From assembly GCA_045546695.1 (NCBI GenBank), contig JAZQDE010000052.1, forward strand, positions 1-64,000: 64,000 nucleotides of DNA, read 5' to 3'. This DNA comes from SIG424 sp045546695. GTDB lineage: Bacteria; Bacillota; Clostridia; UBA1212; UBA1255. Below the pieces are notes generated by a model that saw nothing but the letters and a program-made list of their open reading frames with translations, did no database searches and was not told the DNA's origin. The translations under genes were made by a program, and so were the position numbers. Below are positions 24,869-34,713 of the stretch, piece after piece (the first letter of the stretch is position 1; each line of letters starts with the position of its first letter).

Positions 24869-24963
24869 TATTACATTACCTCCGTTTTTATCGTCTTTTA
24901 ATTTTGCTTAGTTTATCTTTTTTTGAGTTCGGATGCAATACTTTTTCTAAAAAAACAAATATT

Positions 24964-26511
24964 TTATTCGTTTATGAGAGTACATTCAATGCTACCGGAA
25001 TATGTAAATGAGATAGTGTATTTACTTTGATAATTATACTTGCATGACATATTGATCATCACGTCTCTTATAACGCCTTCTGCGGCATCAGCTATTATAA
25101 TCAGCTCACCTTCAGCAGCCTCAACAACTGTAGAATCGTACGGATACGCTGACAAACTACTGTCATAATACGTAATATAATAAGCACAATATGCGTTAAT
25201 ATAATCATCTGCAAGATCAAAAGTATACGTTGTTATACTGCCATCTTCAGCTGTTGACGTGGCAATTGTTTCAAAAAGCATGTAATCCGGCACAAGATAC
25301 AACAATTGCTGATATATGTACTCAACAGCGTCATATGCATCTGCCTCTTGTTCTGAAACTTTTGTCTTATTTTCATACGCAACGTATTTGCCTGTCTTTG
25401 TTGAAAAGTTTTCGGTTATCGTATTTGTAGTTGTTTTAGGAGAAAGTTTGGAGCATTTGATTGTCTGCTCATAATCAATATCAAACGACAGCTCCTCGTC
25501 ATTATTAACGTATTCTATGATATTTTCATCTGTAAAAGTCGCCGACGTATTGTTCACGACGAATTTGACTTCATTTTCAGAAGTCAATTCAAATCTGTTC
25601 TTTTCAACAAGATTAACGTATAAACCGGTCAGATTCTGAGCAAAATCCGGATGTGGCAGAATTTTGTATTCGTTGATATCGGGTGCTGCAATCATATTTT
25701 CCTTATAATCAACTATATTAATATCCATCTCTATATCAATAACTGCAGTTTCGGAACCAATAACAATCTGAGCTTTGATACTGTTGTCTTCTTTTACGAT
25801 ATTTTTTTCATCACTGATAACTACATTACCACTTGATTCCAATATAGTAACATCTTCAGGTAAAACTTCGATACCACATAACAGCAACGCCGATACGACT
25901 TCGCCCTTCAGATACGAAGATTCTTTATCACACCCGGAGTATTGAATTTCCGCACCAAGAACTGTTTTTTCACCTGTGAAAATGTCATATACGTTTTCAA
26001 CGGAATCCTGGCCATACAGCTCATCATACCCGTCACTCATATATGATTTAAATTCGTCGTGCGTCATTTCATAAGCAACCTTTGTTCCGTCGTTTTTCTG
26101 GTAAAAAATACCATCAATGTACGTTGTCTCTGAAACAATGGCATCTGCACTGCCTATTGCGATTATAGTTGAATCTGAAAATTGATACTGTTCGGTATTT
26201 CTGTTGTTTTCATATATATTCGACCTCAAAATCGTTGAAAGAGTAACGTCGCCTACGGAAATAACGATACTTCCTATAATATCAATTCCGACGTTTTGTT
26301 TTTTATCAAAATTATCATTTGCCTCCGCATACAATTTCTTATAGTCATATTCTGTCCGTGCGGTAGCTGCAGGTGTGGTTTGAGTTCCGGATGCAGGCTT
26401 GTCCGCCTCATCTTTTGAACAACCCATAGAAAAAAGCATGAATAATATACAGAAAATGGTAACTACCCGTGAAAAAAATGTATAAGTCAACCTATGAGAT
26501 TTATCAGACAT
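24964..26511 (-). CDS. Putative lipoprotein of unknown function
   Basis: A 515-aa protein not recognised. It starts with a basic N-terminus and a hydrophobic stretch ending in the lipobox FSMGC (about residue 31), then a Thr/Pro-rich spacer. The remainder is acidic beta-rich sequence with two similar halves (SIVISVGDVTLSTILRSN and DYEQTIKCSKLSPKTTTN), perhaps a duplicated LolA-like or YcnI-like sandwich, which is a guess. It is exported and membrane-anchored. It lies 13 nt after the membrane TPR-like gene, in a run of envelope genes. Confidence 0.7.
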   Translation of the reverse strand: MSDKSHRLTYTFFSRVVTIFCILFMLFSMGCSKDEADKPASGTQTTPAATARTEYDYKKLYAEANDNFDKKQNVGIDIIGSIVISVGDVTLSTILRSNIYENNRNTEQYQFSDSTIIAIGSADAIVSETTYIDGIFYQKNDGTKVAYEMTHDEFKSYMSDGYDELYGQDSVENVYDIFTGEKTVLGAEIQYSGCDKESSYLKGEVVSALLLCGIEVLPEDVTILESSGNVVISDEKNIVKEDNSIKAQIVIGSETAVIDIEMDINIVDYKENMIAAPDINEYKILPHPDFAQNLTGLYVNLVEKNRFELTSENEVKFVVNNTSATFTDENIIEYVNNDEELSFDIDYEQTIKCSKLSPKTTTNTITENFSTKTGKYVAYENKTKVSEQEADAYDAVEYIYQQLLYLVPDYMLFETIATSTAEDGSITTYTFDLADDYINAYCAYYITYYDSSLSAYPYDSTVVEAAEGELIIIADAAEGVIRDVMINMSCKYNYQSKYTISFTYSGSIECTLINE

Positions 26512-26524
26512 AATAATATTCCTT

Positions 26525-27310
26525 TCAATAAAGTGGATAATCTATATCGCCTGTCGTACCCGGCGAAGCAGAAGCACCCGGGTTACTTGTTGAAGTTTCG
26601 GAATTTGATGGATTTGCCGTAGGAAGAGTGCCGTTTTCCCCTTTTTCGCCGGTTGACATGCTTACAAGCAAAGCAGAAGCTATTACTGAAAAAGCAATCA
26701 ATATTGCAAGAATTACCAACAGTGCCTTGTTGGATATTATCGTAGCTTTTTCTTTGCTTTTTTCCTGTGAAGGCTCTTCTTTTGTATATGTAGAAGGCGC
26801 ACGGTATGCCGGTCTCGGTCTTTGAGGCGGAACATTTTCCGTTTCCTGTTTATCCTCGCGACCCGTATGATTATCAATCTTATGTTCAGTGGTTCGTTCA
26901 GTTGGTGTTACCGGTCGTTGCGAAGGTCTTGTGCTATAGTATTCATGCCTGCTGTTGCCTACAGGTTTTTCAGCTTCTGAAATCAGCCTGTCAAGAATCG
27001 CAATTGCTTTTTCTCTGTCTCTGCTGTCTTTTACAGAGTTAAAGACTCTTACGGCGCCTATTCTGTCACCGTTTGCGAAAACAAGGATGCCAAGAACCAT
27101 AATTGCGGAGCTGAATTCAGGACAAAGTGCCACAGCCTTACGCAAATCACTTTTTGCAATGTCGCGGTAGCCATCTTTTATCTCGTTCAGAGCTTTGTTA
27201 TACAGTTCGAAGGCAATCTTGACCTGAGGCGTAAACCTTTTATCATCTGTTGGTATACGCTCAATATTTATCGGTCTGAAAGCTTGTAACTCTCTTGCAA
27301 TATCAACCAT
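26525..27310 (-). CDS. TPR-like protein with single membrane segment
   Basis: A 261-aa protein. The N-terminal ~110 residues form helical TPR-like pairs (IAFELYNKALNEIKDGYRDI, LRKAVALCPEFSSAIMVLGI, AVRVFNSVKDSRDREKAIAI). A polar, proline-rich middle leads to one membrane segment near residues 195-215 (ALLVILAILIAFSVIASAL) and a short Ser/Thr/Gly-rich tail outside. The N-terminus therefore lies in the cytoplasm. Probably an envelope-complex scaffold. Function unknown. Confidence 0.7.
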   Translation of the reverse strand: MVDIARELQAFRPINIERIPTDDKRFTPQVKIAFELYNKALNEIKDGYRDIAKSDLRKAVALCPEFSSAIMVLGILVFANGDRIGAVRVFNSVKDSRDREKAIAILDRLISEAEKPVGNSRHEYYSTRPSQRPVTPTERTTEHKIDNHTGREDKQETENVPPQRPRPAYRAPSTYTKEEPSQEKSKEKATIISNKALLVILAILIAFSVIASALLVSMSTGEKGENGTLPTANPSNSETSTSNPGASASPGTTGDIDYPLY

Positions 27311-27422
27311 ATTCTTACCTTATCAGTCACATCAGATCTTGTATTTTTTCCCACTTATGCATTGAAGTCTATGTAATAGAAATCACCATTATTTTACATC
27401 ATTTTCTGCTGTATGTAAACGG

Positions 27423-29051
27423 CTAAAAAGCAGTGGGAGCAAACCTGATATCGCAGATCACCGGCAGATGATCTGAAAGGTATATCCCATGGCGGTCATA
27501 CAGCCTGATCTTATAAGAAAGAGCCGTCAGTGAATTTGGGGAATAAAGAACGTAGTCAACAGGCTCTTTTGCCGGATTATATTTTGTTCCGTTCGGGTTA
27601 TGTGAAGCAACCATTGTAGCGCAAAAGCCCTCAGGCATGTTATCCGGCGCATCATAACGTGCATTTGAAAAAGGAGAGAACGCCTCTGTTCCATCGTCCA
27701 AAGTAAACTTTTTGATGCCTGTCAGCGTTTTATAAACCGAATATTTCTCACCCTCACTGTTAACTGCTGCCTGGTTCAAGTCCCCTGTCAATATCATGGG
27801 TAAATCGCCAAAGCGTTGCAAAAACTTCAAGATAACAATAATCTGTTGCTTACGCAGAGCTCTTCCGTCACTGCCTCCCAGGCTATCGAGATGGGTATTG
27901 AAATGTATGAATTCGTTTCCTGTTACGCGGTCACGCAAGTGTGCCCAAGTACAAATACGAACGTATTGGCTCCCCTCAAATTTTGATCCCGATACATCCG
28001 GTGTATCAGACAGCCAAAATGTGCCACTGTCTATAAGCTCATACTTATCTACACGATAGTAAATGGGATTTGCCTCTCCTCCCGGCGTCCTTGGTTCGCC
28101 AACGCTTGCATAGCTCTTATTGAAAATAAAGTTATCCATCATGCCACGCCAAAGAGTTGTTACCTCCTGTAAGCCAATTGAATCAGGCATATATTCATCT
28201 AATAAATCGCGTAGCATATCTGCACGGATATCTGCACGAACCTGAGTTCCGTTTTCTGTTTGTACGTTAAAAGACATAATCTTTGCCACATAATTATCTG
28301 CCGTTTGCTCTTTTATAGGGTATGTGGTAGCCGGCATGTATTTAAGAGATTCATCCTTATCCGTAAAAAAAGCCATGCTGTCAATATACAGCACTTCACC
28401 GTTCTCGGCTGCCATATTTTCCATATCAAAACGCAGAAGTGGAAGATTTTTGCTGTATTTAGACAGATTAATCCAAAGATATTGCCAATCCTCAGTCCTT
28501 TGGAGTCGATAATCCACCTGGCCTGTCACACCTGTACCGGAAGGTGTCTCAGTTGAATAGCCGTAGAAGGAAAAAATCCCCCCCGTCAGGCCTGCGCCGC
28601 GCACGCGCAGCACAAGATACTGATATTCCTGCGTGTTCACTGATTTATATCCTAAATCCTTAGCCAACTGTGCATGTTTAAAATATATGTAAGGGTCGCT
28701 AGTACCTGCTGCCATAATTGAAGATGACGTCAATGCCAGTACCTGCCCGTCTGTCTCAGTGTCCGCTAATGAAACAGCACACTGATGCGGCCGAATAAAG
28801 TATTTTGCCAGATCAATATCTTTTGGAATGTCAGAAAAAGACAGTGTAGTCAAAACTTCCTGCTCAGGTGTTTGAGTCGGAGCCGTAGTTGCAGCCGTAG
28901 TTGGAGCAGCAGTCGGCTTTTGAGTCAGAGTCGGTACCATAGTGTTCTCTGCCAAATCATTATTACCGTCACATGCAACCAGTTGCAATATAACGAGTAA
29001 AATTGCAAGTGCAATACAAATAAATCTAACGTTTTTTTCTACGTATCTCAC
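27423..29051 (-). CDS. Lipoprotein with endonuclease/exonuclease/phosphatase domain
   Basis: A 542-aa cell-surface protein. GTG start at 29051 with GGAGG seven nt upstream. Lipobox LVAC ends the signal peptide; a Thr/Pro linker follows, then a beta-sandwich of ~170 residues, then an EEP-fold hydrolase from about residue 250: MSFNVQTENG, DSIGLQEVT (metal Glu), FNTHLDSLGG, LTGDLNQA and SDHLPVICDI (catalytic Asp-His). Family members cleave DNA, phosphoinositides or sphingomyelin; the substrate here is open. Secreted nuclease or phosphodiesterase is the likely role. Confidence 0.82.
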   Translation of the reverse strand: MRYVEKNVRFICIALAILLVILQLVACDGNNDLAENTMVPTLTQKPTAAPTTAATTAPTQTPEQEVLTTLSFSDIPKDIDLAKYFIRPHQCAVSLADTETDGQVLALTSSSIMAAGTSDPYIYFKHAQLAKDLGYKSVNTQEYQYLVLRVRGAGLTGGIFSFYGYSTETPSGTGVTGQVDYRLQRTEDWQYLWINLSKYSKNLPLLRFDMENMAAENGEVLYIDSMAFFTDKDESLKYMPATTYPIKEQTADNYVAKIMSFNVQTENGTQVRADIRADMLRDLLDEYMPDSIGLQEVTTLWRGMMDNFIFNKSYASVGEPRTPGGEANPIYYRVDKYELIDSGTFWLSDTPDVSGSKFEGSQYVRICTWAHLRDRVTGNEFIHFNTHLDSLGGSDGRALRKQQIIVILKFLQRFGDLPMILTGDLNQAAVNSEGEKYSVYKTLTGIKKFTLDDGTEAFSPFSNARYDAPDNMPEGFCATMVASHNPNGTKYNPAKEPVDYVLYSPNSLTALSYKIRLYDRHGIYLSDHLPVICDIRFAPTAF

Positions 29052-29179
29052 AACAATACCTCCGTGAAAAATCTAACCGTTACAGTAACTCAGACGCTCA
29101 TCCTTACCATATTTTCGCCCATTTTACTCTATTTAATGTTTTTAGTGAAAACGCCAAAAGCCGCATGAAATAAGGTTTT

Positions 29180-31939
29180 TTAAGTACCGCCACAGCACCT
29201 TTTATACTTTTTACCACTACCGCATGGACATGGATCATTTGGTCCTATTTTACTTCCGGTTCTGGTTACCGGTTTTGCTTTTGCCGGAGCAGACTTTGGT
29301 TTCTCCCGCGGGCCGGTCTCTCCTAAGACTTCTTTACCTTCACCCGTTACTCGTCTTCTTTCGGGTTTATCCTTTCCTACTATTTTCACAGAAAAAATTC
29401 TTCTTAATGACTCATCCTGTATAGTTGTGATCATTGCATCAAACATGTTAAATGCTTCAAATTTGTACTCGACAACAGGATCCTTGTGGCCGTATGCGCG
29501 CAGGCCCACCTCATATTTGAGCTGGTCGATGCAGTCAATATGCGTCATCCAGTTTTCATCAACAGTCCTGAGCATAATAACGCGCTCAACCTCACGCATA
29601 ACTTCGCTTGTAAATTCATTTTCGCGTGTATCATATCTTTGAGTGCAGTCTGCAATCAACTCTTCTGCGAGTTTATCCGGCTTAATCTTGTCAATATTTG
29701 CCTTATACGCAGCAATAATTGCAGGATTTGCTATGCCGACAAGGTCATCTCTGAGCATATCGAAATCCCAGTACTGTCTGTCGATTTCTTTATTGCAGGC
29801 AGCTTCAACAGCGCCTGTAATACGTTTATTTATCATATTGAGATAGTTATCTTTAAGGTCGCAGCCATCGAGCACCTTGCGACGTTCAGCATAAATAATT
29901 TCTCTTTGCTGGTTAATAACGTCGTCATATTGAAGAACGTTTTTACGGATGTCAAAGTTACGTGCTTCTACGCGTTTCTGAGCTGACTCGATAGCACCTG
30001 AGAGCATCTTGTTTTCAATTGCAAAATCCTCTTCAATTCTGAGTGTGTTCATTACAGCTTCGATACGTTCAGAACCAAACAGACGCATAAGGTCGTCTTC
30101 TAATGATATATAGAATTGTGAAACGCCCGGGTCGCCTTGTCTGCCGGCTCTGCCTCGCAGCTGGTTGTCGATACGGCGTGATTCGTGACGTTCTGTACCC
30201 ATGATGAAAAGACCGCCGGCTTCGATTACTTTTTCTCTGTCAGCCTTAGTCTGCTCTGAATATTTTTTAACAAGTTCTCTGAAATGTGCTCTTGTATTGA
30301 GTACAATCTCGTCATCTGTATCTGCGAAGCTGTCAGCCAACGCAATTAGCTGCTCTGCATAACCTTCTTTGCGCATCTCCTGCTTTGCCATATATTCACT
30401 GTTGCCACCTAAAACGATATCGGTACCACGGCCTGCCATGTTTGTAGCGATTGTAACAGCACCGAATTTACCTGCCTGGGCGATGATTTCAGCTTCTCTT
30501 TCGTGATTCTTGGCATTGAGCACGTTATGTGGCACACCATTTCGGCCGAGGATTTTGCTGAGGAATTCTGATTTTTCAATAGACACTGTACCGATAAGAA
30601 GTGGCTGACCTTTTTCATGTGCCTCTTTTGCATCTTTTACAAGTGCCTTATATTTACCTTCAAGAGTCTTGTAAACTGCGTCCGGTTTATCTACTCTTGC
30701 AACAACTTTATTTGTCGGTACAACGACAACGTCAAGCGCATATATGCCGTTGAACTCGCCTTCTTCTGTAAGGGCAGTACCTGTCATACCTGACAGTTTA
30801 TGGTACATTCTGAAGAAGTTCTGGAATGTAATCGTAGCCTGAGTCATGCTTTCTTTTTCAATTTTTACATGCTCTTTTGCTTCGATTGCCTGATGTAAGC
30901 CTTCGTTGTAGCGGCGGGCGAACATAAGACGTCCCGTAAATTCATCTACGATAATTACTTCGCCGTCTTTTACAACGTAGTCAATATCTTTTTTCATGAT
31001 ACCGTGAGCCTTTATAGCCTGATTGATATGGTGTGAAAGCTCACTGTTTTCAGGATCTGACAAGTTGTCGATCGCAAACCATTTTTCGGCTTTTTCGATA
31101 CCATGTTTTGTAAGAACACTGCTTCTTGCCTTTTCATCGACGATATAATCTTCCGTAACGTCGTCCATGAGGTCCTTGCTGTCTGTTTCTTTTATCACAA
31201 GGCACTTGAGAGTAGCGGCAAAGCTGTTTGCTTTTTCATAAAGCTCACTTGATTTGTTGCCGGGTCCTGAAATAATAAGCGGAGTTCTTGCTTCGTCGAT
31301 AAGGATACTGTCGACCTCGTCTACGATTGCAAAATTGAGTTCTCTTTGAACGAGATGCTGTTTGTAAATAACCATGTTATCTCTCAGATAGTCAAATCCG
31401 AGCTCGTTATTTGTAGCATATGTGATATCGCAATTGTATGCCTCGCGTCTCTGGTCAGATGTAAGACCGTGAACGATAACGCCGACAGAAAGACCGAGGA
31501 AGTTGTAAATTTTTCCCATCCATTCGCTGTCTCGTTTTGCAAGATAATCGTTTACTGTAACGAGATGAACGCCTTTTCCTGTCAGTGCGTTGAGATACGC
31601 AGGCAGCGTGGATACGAGAGTCTTACCTTCACCTGTTTTCATTTCTGCAATACGTCCCTGGTGAAGAATAATACCACCCATCATCTGTACGTCATAATGT
31701 CTCTGACCGAGCACGCGCTTTGCAGCTTCTCTTACTACCGCAAAAGCCTCGGGAAGTATATCGTCAAGATCCTCTCCTGCTGCAAGACGAGATTTGAAAA
31801 TATTAGTCATCTCTTTGAGCTCGGCATCTGATTTTGCAACCATAGTCGGCTCAAGATTGTTAATCTCTTCAACAACAGGTCTGATCTGTTTAATCGCTCT
31901 TTCACTGTTTGTACCAAAAATTTTCTCAAAAAGTCCCAT
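29180..31939 (-). CDS. secA: Preprotein translocase ATPase SecA
   Basis: A 919-aa motor that drives Sec-dependent export. It starts MGLFEKIFG; Walker A is MKTGEGKTLVS near residue 100, DEVDSILIDEARTPLIISG is the DEAD-like motif, and RGRAGRQGDPG the second helicase domain. The C-terminal zinc tail CPCGSGKKYKRCC binds SecB-like clients or ribosomes and is intact. It is last of a minus-strand run (yfbR gene 26 nt upstream). Longer than many SecA by an extended C-terminal linker. Confidence 0.98.
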   Translation of the reverse strand: MGLFEKIFGTNSERAIKQIRPVVEEINNLEPTMVAKSDAELKEMTNIFKSRLAAGEDLDDILPEAFAVVREAAKRVLGQRHYDVQMMGGIILHQGRIAEMKTGEGKTLVSTLPAYLNALTGKGVHLVTVNDYLAKRDSEWMGKIYNFLGLSVGVIVHGLTSDQRREAYNCDITYATNNELGFDYLRDNMVIYKQHLVQRELNFAIVDEVDSILIDEARTPLIISGPGNKSSELYEKANSFAATLKCLVIKETDSKDLMDDVTEDYIVDEKARSSVLTKHGIEKAEKWFAIDNLSDPENSELSHHINQAIKAHGIMKKDIDYVVKDGEVIIVDEFTGRLMFARRYNEGLHQAIEAKEHVKIEKESMTQATITFQNFFRMYHKLSGMTGTALTEEGEFNGIYALDVVVVPTNKVVARVDKPDAVYKTLEGKYKALVKDAKEAHEKGQPLLIGTVSIEKSEFLSKILGRNGVPHNVLNAKNHEREAEIIAQAGKFGAVTIATNMAGRGTDIVLGGNSEYMAKQEMRKEGYAEQLIALADSFADTDDEIVLNTRAHFRELVKKYSEQTKADREKVIEAGGLFIMGTERHESRRIDNQLRGRAGRQGDPGVSQFYISLEDDLMRLFGSERIEAVMNTLRIEEDFAIENKMLSGAIESAQKRVEARNFDIRKNVLQYDDVINQQREIIYAERRKVLDGCDLKDNYLNMINKRITGAVEAACNKEIDRQYWDFDMLRDDLVGIANPAIIAAYKANIDKIKPDKLAEELIADCTQRYDTRENEFTSEVMREVERVIMLRTVDENWMTHIDCIDQLKYEVGLRAYGHKDPVVEYKFEAFNMFDAMITTIQDESLRRIFSVKIVGKDKPERRRVTGEGKEVLGETGPREKPKSAPAKAKPVTRTGSKIGPNDPCPCGSGKKYKRCCGGT

Positions 31940-31965
31940 TTTCTGAATCTCTTCTCCTTAATTTA

Positions 31966-32568
31966 TTATTCCAGTTCATCCAAAGTAAGTTCAAAGCTGC
32001 CTGTGAAATGTTCGAGGAAATACTCAAGCGCCGGCAAATCCATTTCCTTAAGATTGGCATAGATAGACTCTTTTGCCTTTGAAAATTCTTTATTGCCTGC
32101 CTTTACTTCTTCTACGCATTTTAAGTATGCGCTGAGTTTGTCTGCAGCTTTTACAATCGGATAATACGCAGGGTCGCATTCTTCATAGAATAAAATCCCT
32201 CTGTAAAAATCTCCCATATCATCCGGAAGCATCGATAAAAGCTTATCTTTGGATATATCTTCTATTTTATGGTAGTGTTCTTTAATCACCGGATTATAAT
32301 ACTTGATCGGTGTCGGCATATCGCCTGTAATTATCTCATTTGCATCGTGAAAAATAGCGTAGACGCATGCTTTTGAAGGGTCAAGCTGTTTTTCAGGTGC
32401 GTCCTGATTGAGTTTGTTGTGGATGTAGCAAAGTGCGTGAGAAAGCACAGCCACCTGAAGGCTGTGTTCCTGTATATTTTCACTTACAGTATTGCGCATA
32501 AGTCCCCAGCGCATGATATATTTCATACGACTGATATATGCATAAAAATTAAACTGTTCTCCACTCAT
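31966..32568 (-). CDS. yfbR: 5'-deoxynucleotidase, YfbR-like HD protein
   Basis: A 200-aa HD-domain phosphohydrolase that dephosphorylates dNMPs. The metal residues lie in EHSLQVAVLSHAL and IFHDANEIITGD; the length matches E. coli YfbR. Start: the ATG at 32568 overlaps the dNTPase stop as ATGA; a TTG six nt earlier has better Shine-Dalgarno spacing (GAGG) and is an alternative. It pairs functionally with the upstream dNTPase, both controlling deoxynucleotide pools. Confidence 0.9.
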   Translation of the reverse strand: MSGEQFNFYAYISRMKYIMRWGLMRNTVSENIQEHSLQVAVLSHALCYIHNKLNQDAPEKQLDPSKACVYAIFHDANEIITGDMPTPIKYYNPVIKEHYHKIEDISKDKLLSMLPDDMGDFYRGILFYEECDPAYYPIVKAADKLSAYLKCVEEVKAGNKEFSKAKESIYANLKEMDLPALEYFLEHFTGSFELTLDELE

Positions 32569-33731
32569 ATCCAATACATATCCTCAAATGCTTTTAAGGC
32601 ATAACCATCTGTCATACCTGCTATATAATCAACTACGATTTGTTCGGGAAGGTCATTCTCGTCGTAGTTTTTGTCAATAATATATTCAGCAAGTTTTGCT
32701 TTGATCTTGTTATCAGAATTCTTTGCGCGGCCGAGTACCTTGCTGTCTGAATAGTCAATATCGCGAACCTGCTCGTAAAGTTTTTCGAAAAGACCCTCAA
32801 CAACATTATTTGTGTTGCTCTCGTATCTTTTTATCATCGGAGCGCTGTAAATAAGCTTGTTGTTTGTCTTTATCATCTCGCTGAGTGCCTGTGCTTTTGC
32901 TTCACTCAGTCTGATATAGTCTGTGCCATAGCTGTTTTCTATAAGATCCTCTACCAATGTTGAAATAATCTTTCCGTTTGTCTGGCCGAGTTCTTTTCTT
33001 ATATCGCGTGAAATATCTGTATACGCAAGCATTTTCGCTCTTACTGCATCTTCTATATCTCTGCCTACGTATGCAATTTTGTCGACGATTCTTACAACAC
33101 ATGCCTCCATTGTGTATGGCATACAATACCGGTGGCTTGTTGTATAAATCTTTTCAGGATCTTTGTTCTTGTCTGCAGTCAGTATGTATTCATCGTAATT
33201 TTCACCACAATGACTTACGATACCGTCGCGTACCTCATAAGTAAGATTGAGGCCGCATTTTTCATTGATTTTCTCGTGTGATATCCTTGTGGACAATCTG
33301 TCTACCACTCTCAGGCTGTGGTATTCGTGCTTGAAAGTAAGCTCCGGATTTATGCTGTTTACGCATCTGGATAAAGCACGTTCGCCGCTGTGGCCGAAGG
33401 GCGCATGACCGAGGTCATGGCCCAGGGCGATAGCTGTAATTAAGTCCTGATTGAGTCCAAGTGTTCTTCCGATCGTATTTGAAATAGCATTTACATATAA
33501 AACGTGTTCCATTCTTGTACAGATATGATCGTTCTTTGCGTTGAAAAACACTTGTGTCTTGTGTCTTAAGCGTCTGAATTCTTCGGAATATAAGATTCTG
33601 TCTGCATCACGCTCGTAGTCTGAACGGATATGGCAAGGTTCTTCGTAGAACTTGCGTCCCAGACTGTCAGCCGATCTCATTGCATTTTTTGCAAGCTGTT
33701 CTTCTTGCTTTAATCTTATATCCGACCACAT
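32565..33731 (-). CDS. dgt: Deoxyguanosinetriphosphate triphosphohydrolase-like HD protein
   Basis: A 388-aa HD-superfamily dNTPase releasing triphosphate from dNTPs. Signature residues are RRLRHKTQVF, TRMEHVLYVNAIS and ALGHDLGHAPFGHSGE (HD metal site), followed by PYTMEACVVRIVDKIAYVG. The ATG at 33731 is chosen since the longer frame runs into the upstream gene. Overlaps yfbR by 4 nt. dGTP preference is family-based. Confidence 0.92.
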   Translation of the reverse strand: MWSDIRLKQEEQLAKNAMRSADSLGRKFYEEPCHIRSDYERDADRILYSEEFRRLRHKTQVFFNAKNDHICTRMEHVLYVNAISNTIGRTLGLNQDLITAIALGHDLGHAPFGHSGERALSRCVNSINPELTFKHEYHSLRVVDRLSTRISHEKINEKCGLNLTYEVRDGIVSHCGENYDEYILTADKNKDPEKIYTTSHRYCMPYTMEACVVRIVDKIAYVGRDIEDAVRAKMLAYTDISRDIRKELGQTNGKIISTLVEDLIENSYGTDYIRLSEAKAQALSEMIKTNNKLIYSAPMIKRYESNTNNVVEGLFEKLYEQVRDIDYSDSKVLGRAKNSDNKIKAKLAEYIIDKNYDENDLPEQIVVDYIAGMTDGYALKAFEDMYWI

Positions 33732-33732
33732 A

Positions 33733-34698
33733 TTACGCCCACCACATTTCTCCTGCATTTTCAAAAATAAGTACGTCTTTTAAGAATGCGATTGCCTTCT
33801 GGAGGCCTTCTTCTGCAGACATGAGTGCATCTTCGTGTTCGATGCTGATAACGTCATCATAACCTACTGTCTTGAGCATGCTGATGATGTCTTTCCATAC
33901 TCCGATATCGTGGCCGTAGCCCATTGTACGGAATACCCATGATCTGTTTGCGATGTCGCCATAGCTCTTTGTATCAAGAACACCATTCTTTGCTACGTTC
34001 GGATTGTCAAGTCGTACATCTTTGCCATGTACAAAGTAAATAGCGTCACCGAGAGTACGGATAGCTTCTACAGGATCGATACCCTGCCAGAAAAGGTGGC
34101 TCGGGTCAAAGTTTGCACCGATGATGTCGCCTACTGCAGCACGCAGTTTAAGCAGTGTCTCAGGGTTGTATACGCAGAAGCCGGGATGCATTTCGAAGCA
34201 GATCTTCTTTATGCCGTGCTCTTTTGCAAACTTTGCTGTTTTTTTCCAGTAAGGGATAAGAACTTTTTTCCACTGATAATCAAGAATCTCAAGATAATCA
34301 TTAGGCCATGCGCATGTAACCCAGTTAGGATTCTTTGACTTCGGGCAGTCACCGGGGCAACCGGAGAAACCTACGATACGGTCAACGCCGAGCTTTTCAG
34401 CAAGAAGAATTGTATTTATAAAGTCATTGTGAAAAGCAGCTGCAATCTCTTTGTTAGGATGTACAGGGTTGCCGTGGCAGCTAAGTGCGCTTATTTCAAG
34501 GCCGTTGTCAGCAATTGTCTTTTTGAAATCTTCTAAAGCTGCAGGATCATTCAATAATACCTCCGGTTTGCAATGTGCATTACCCGGATATCCGCCGCAG
34601 CCGATCTCAACTGCCTGAACACCTGAATCTGCCAGGTATTTCATGGCTTTTTTGAATTCCATATCTTGTAATACTACAGTTAAAACACCTAATTTCAT
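33733..34698 (-). CDS. Sugar phosphate isomerase/epimerase (TIM barrel)
   Basis: A 321-aa AP-endonuclease-2-type TIM barrel, related to IolE and xylose isomerase-like enzymes. Metal-site stretches are CFEMHPGFCVYN, GANFDPSHLFWQG, YFVHGKDVRLD and SIEHEDALM. GGAGG precedes the ATG. It lies one nt from the dNTPase gene and 15 nt after prfB, so it is embedded in a housekeeping run. Substrate unknown, probably a sugar or inositol derivative. Confidence 0.85.
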   Translation of the reverse strand: MKLGVLTVVLQDMEFKKAMKYLADSGVQAVEIGCGGYPGNAHCKPEVLLNDPAALEDFKKTIADNGLEISALSCHGNPVHPNKEIAAAFHNDFINTILLAEKLGVDRIVGFSGCPGDCPKSKNPNWVTCAWPNDYLEILDYQWKKVLIPYWKKTAKFAKEHGIKKICFEMHPGFCVYNPETLLKLRAAVGDIIGANFDPSHLFWQGIDPVEAIRTLGDAIYFVHGKDVRLDNPNVAKNGVLDTKSYGDIANRSWVFRTMGYGHDIGVWKDIISMLKTVGYDDVISIEHEDALMSAEEGLQKAIAFLKDVLIFENAGEMWWA

Positions 34699-34713
34699 AT
34701 TGAATCCTCCAAC

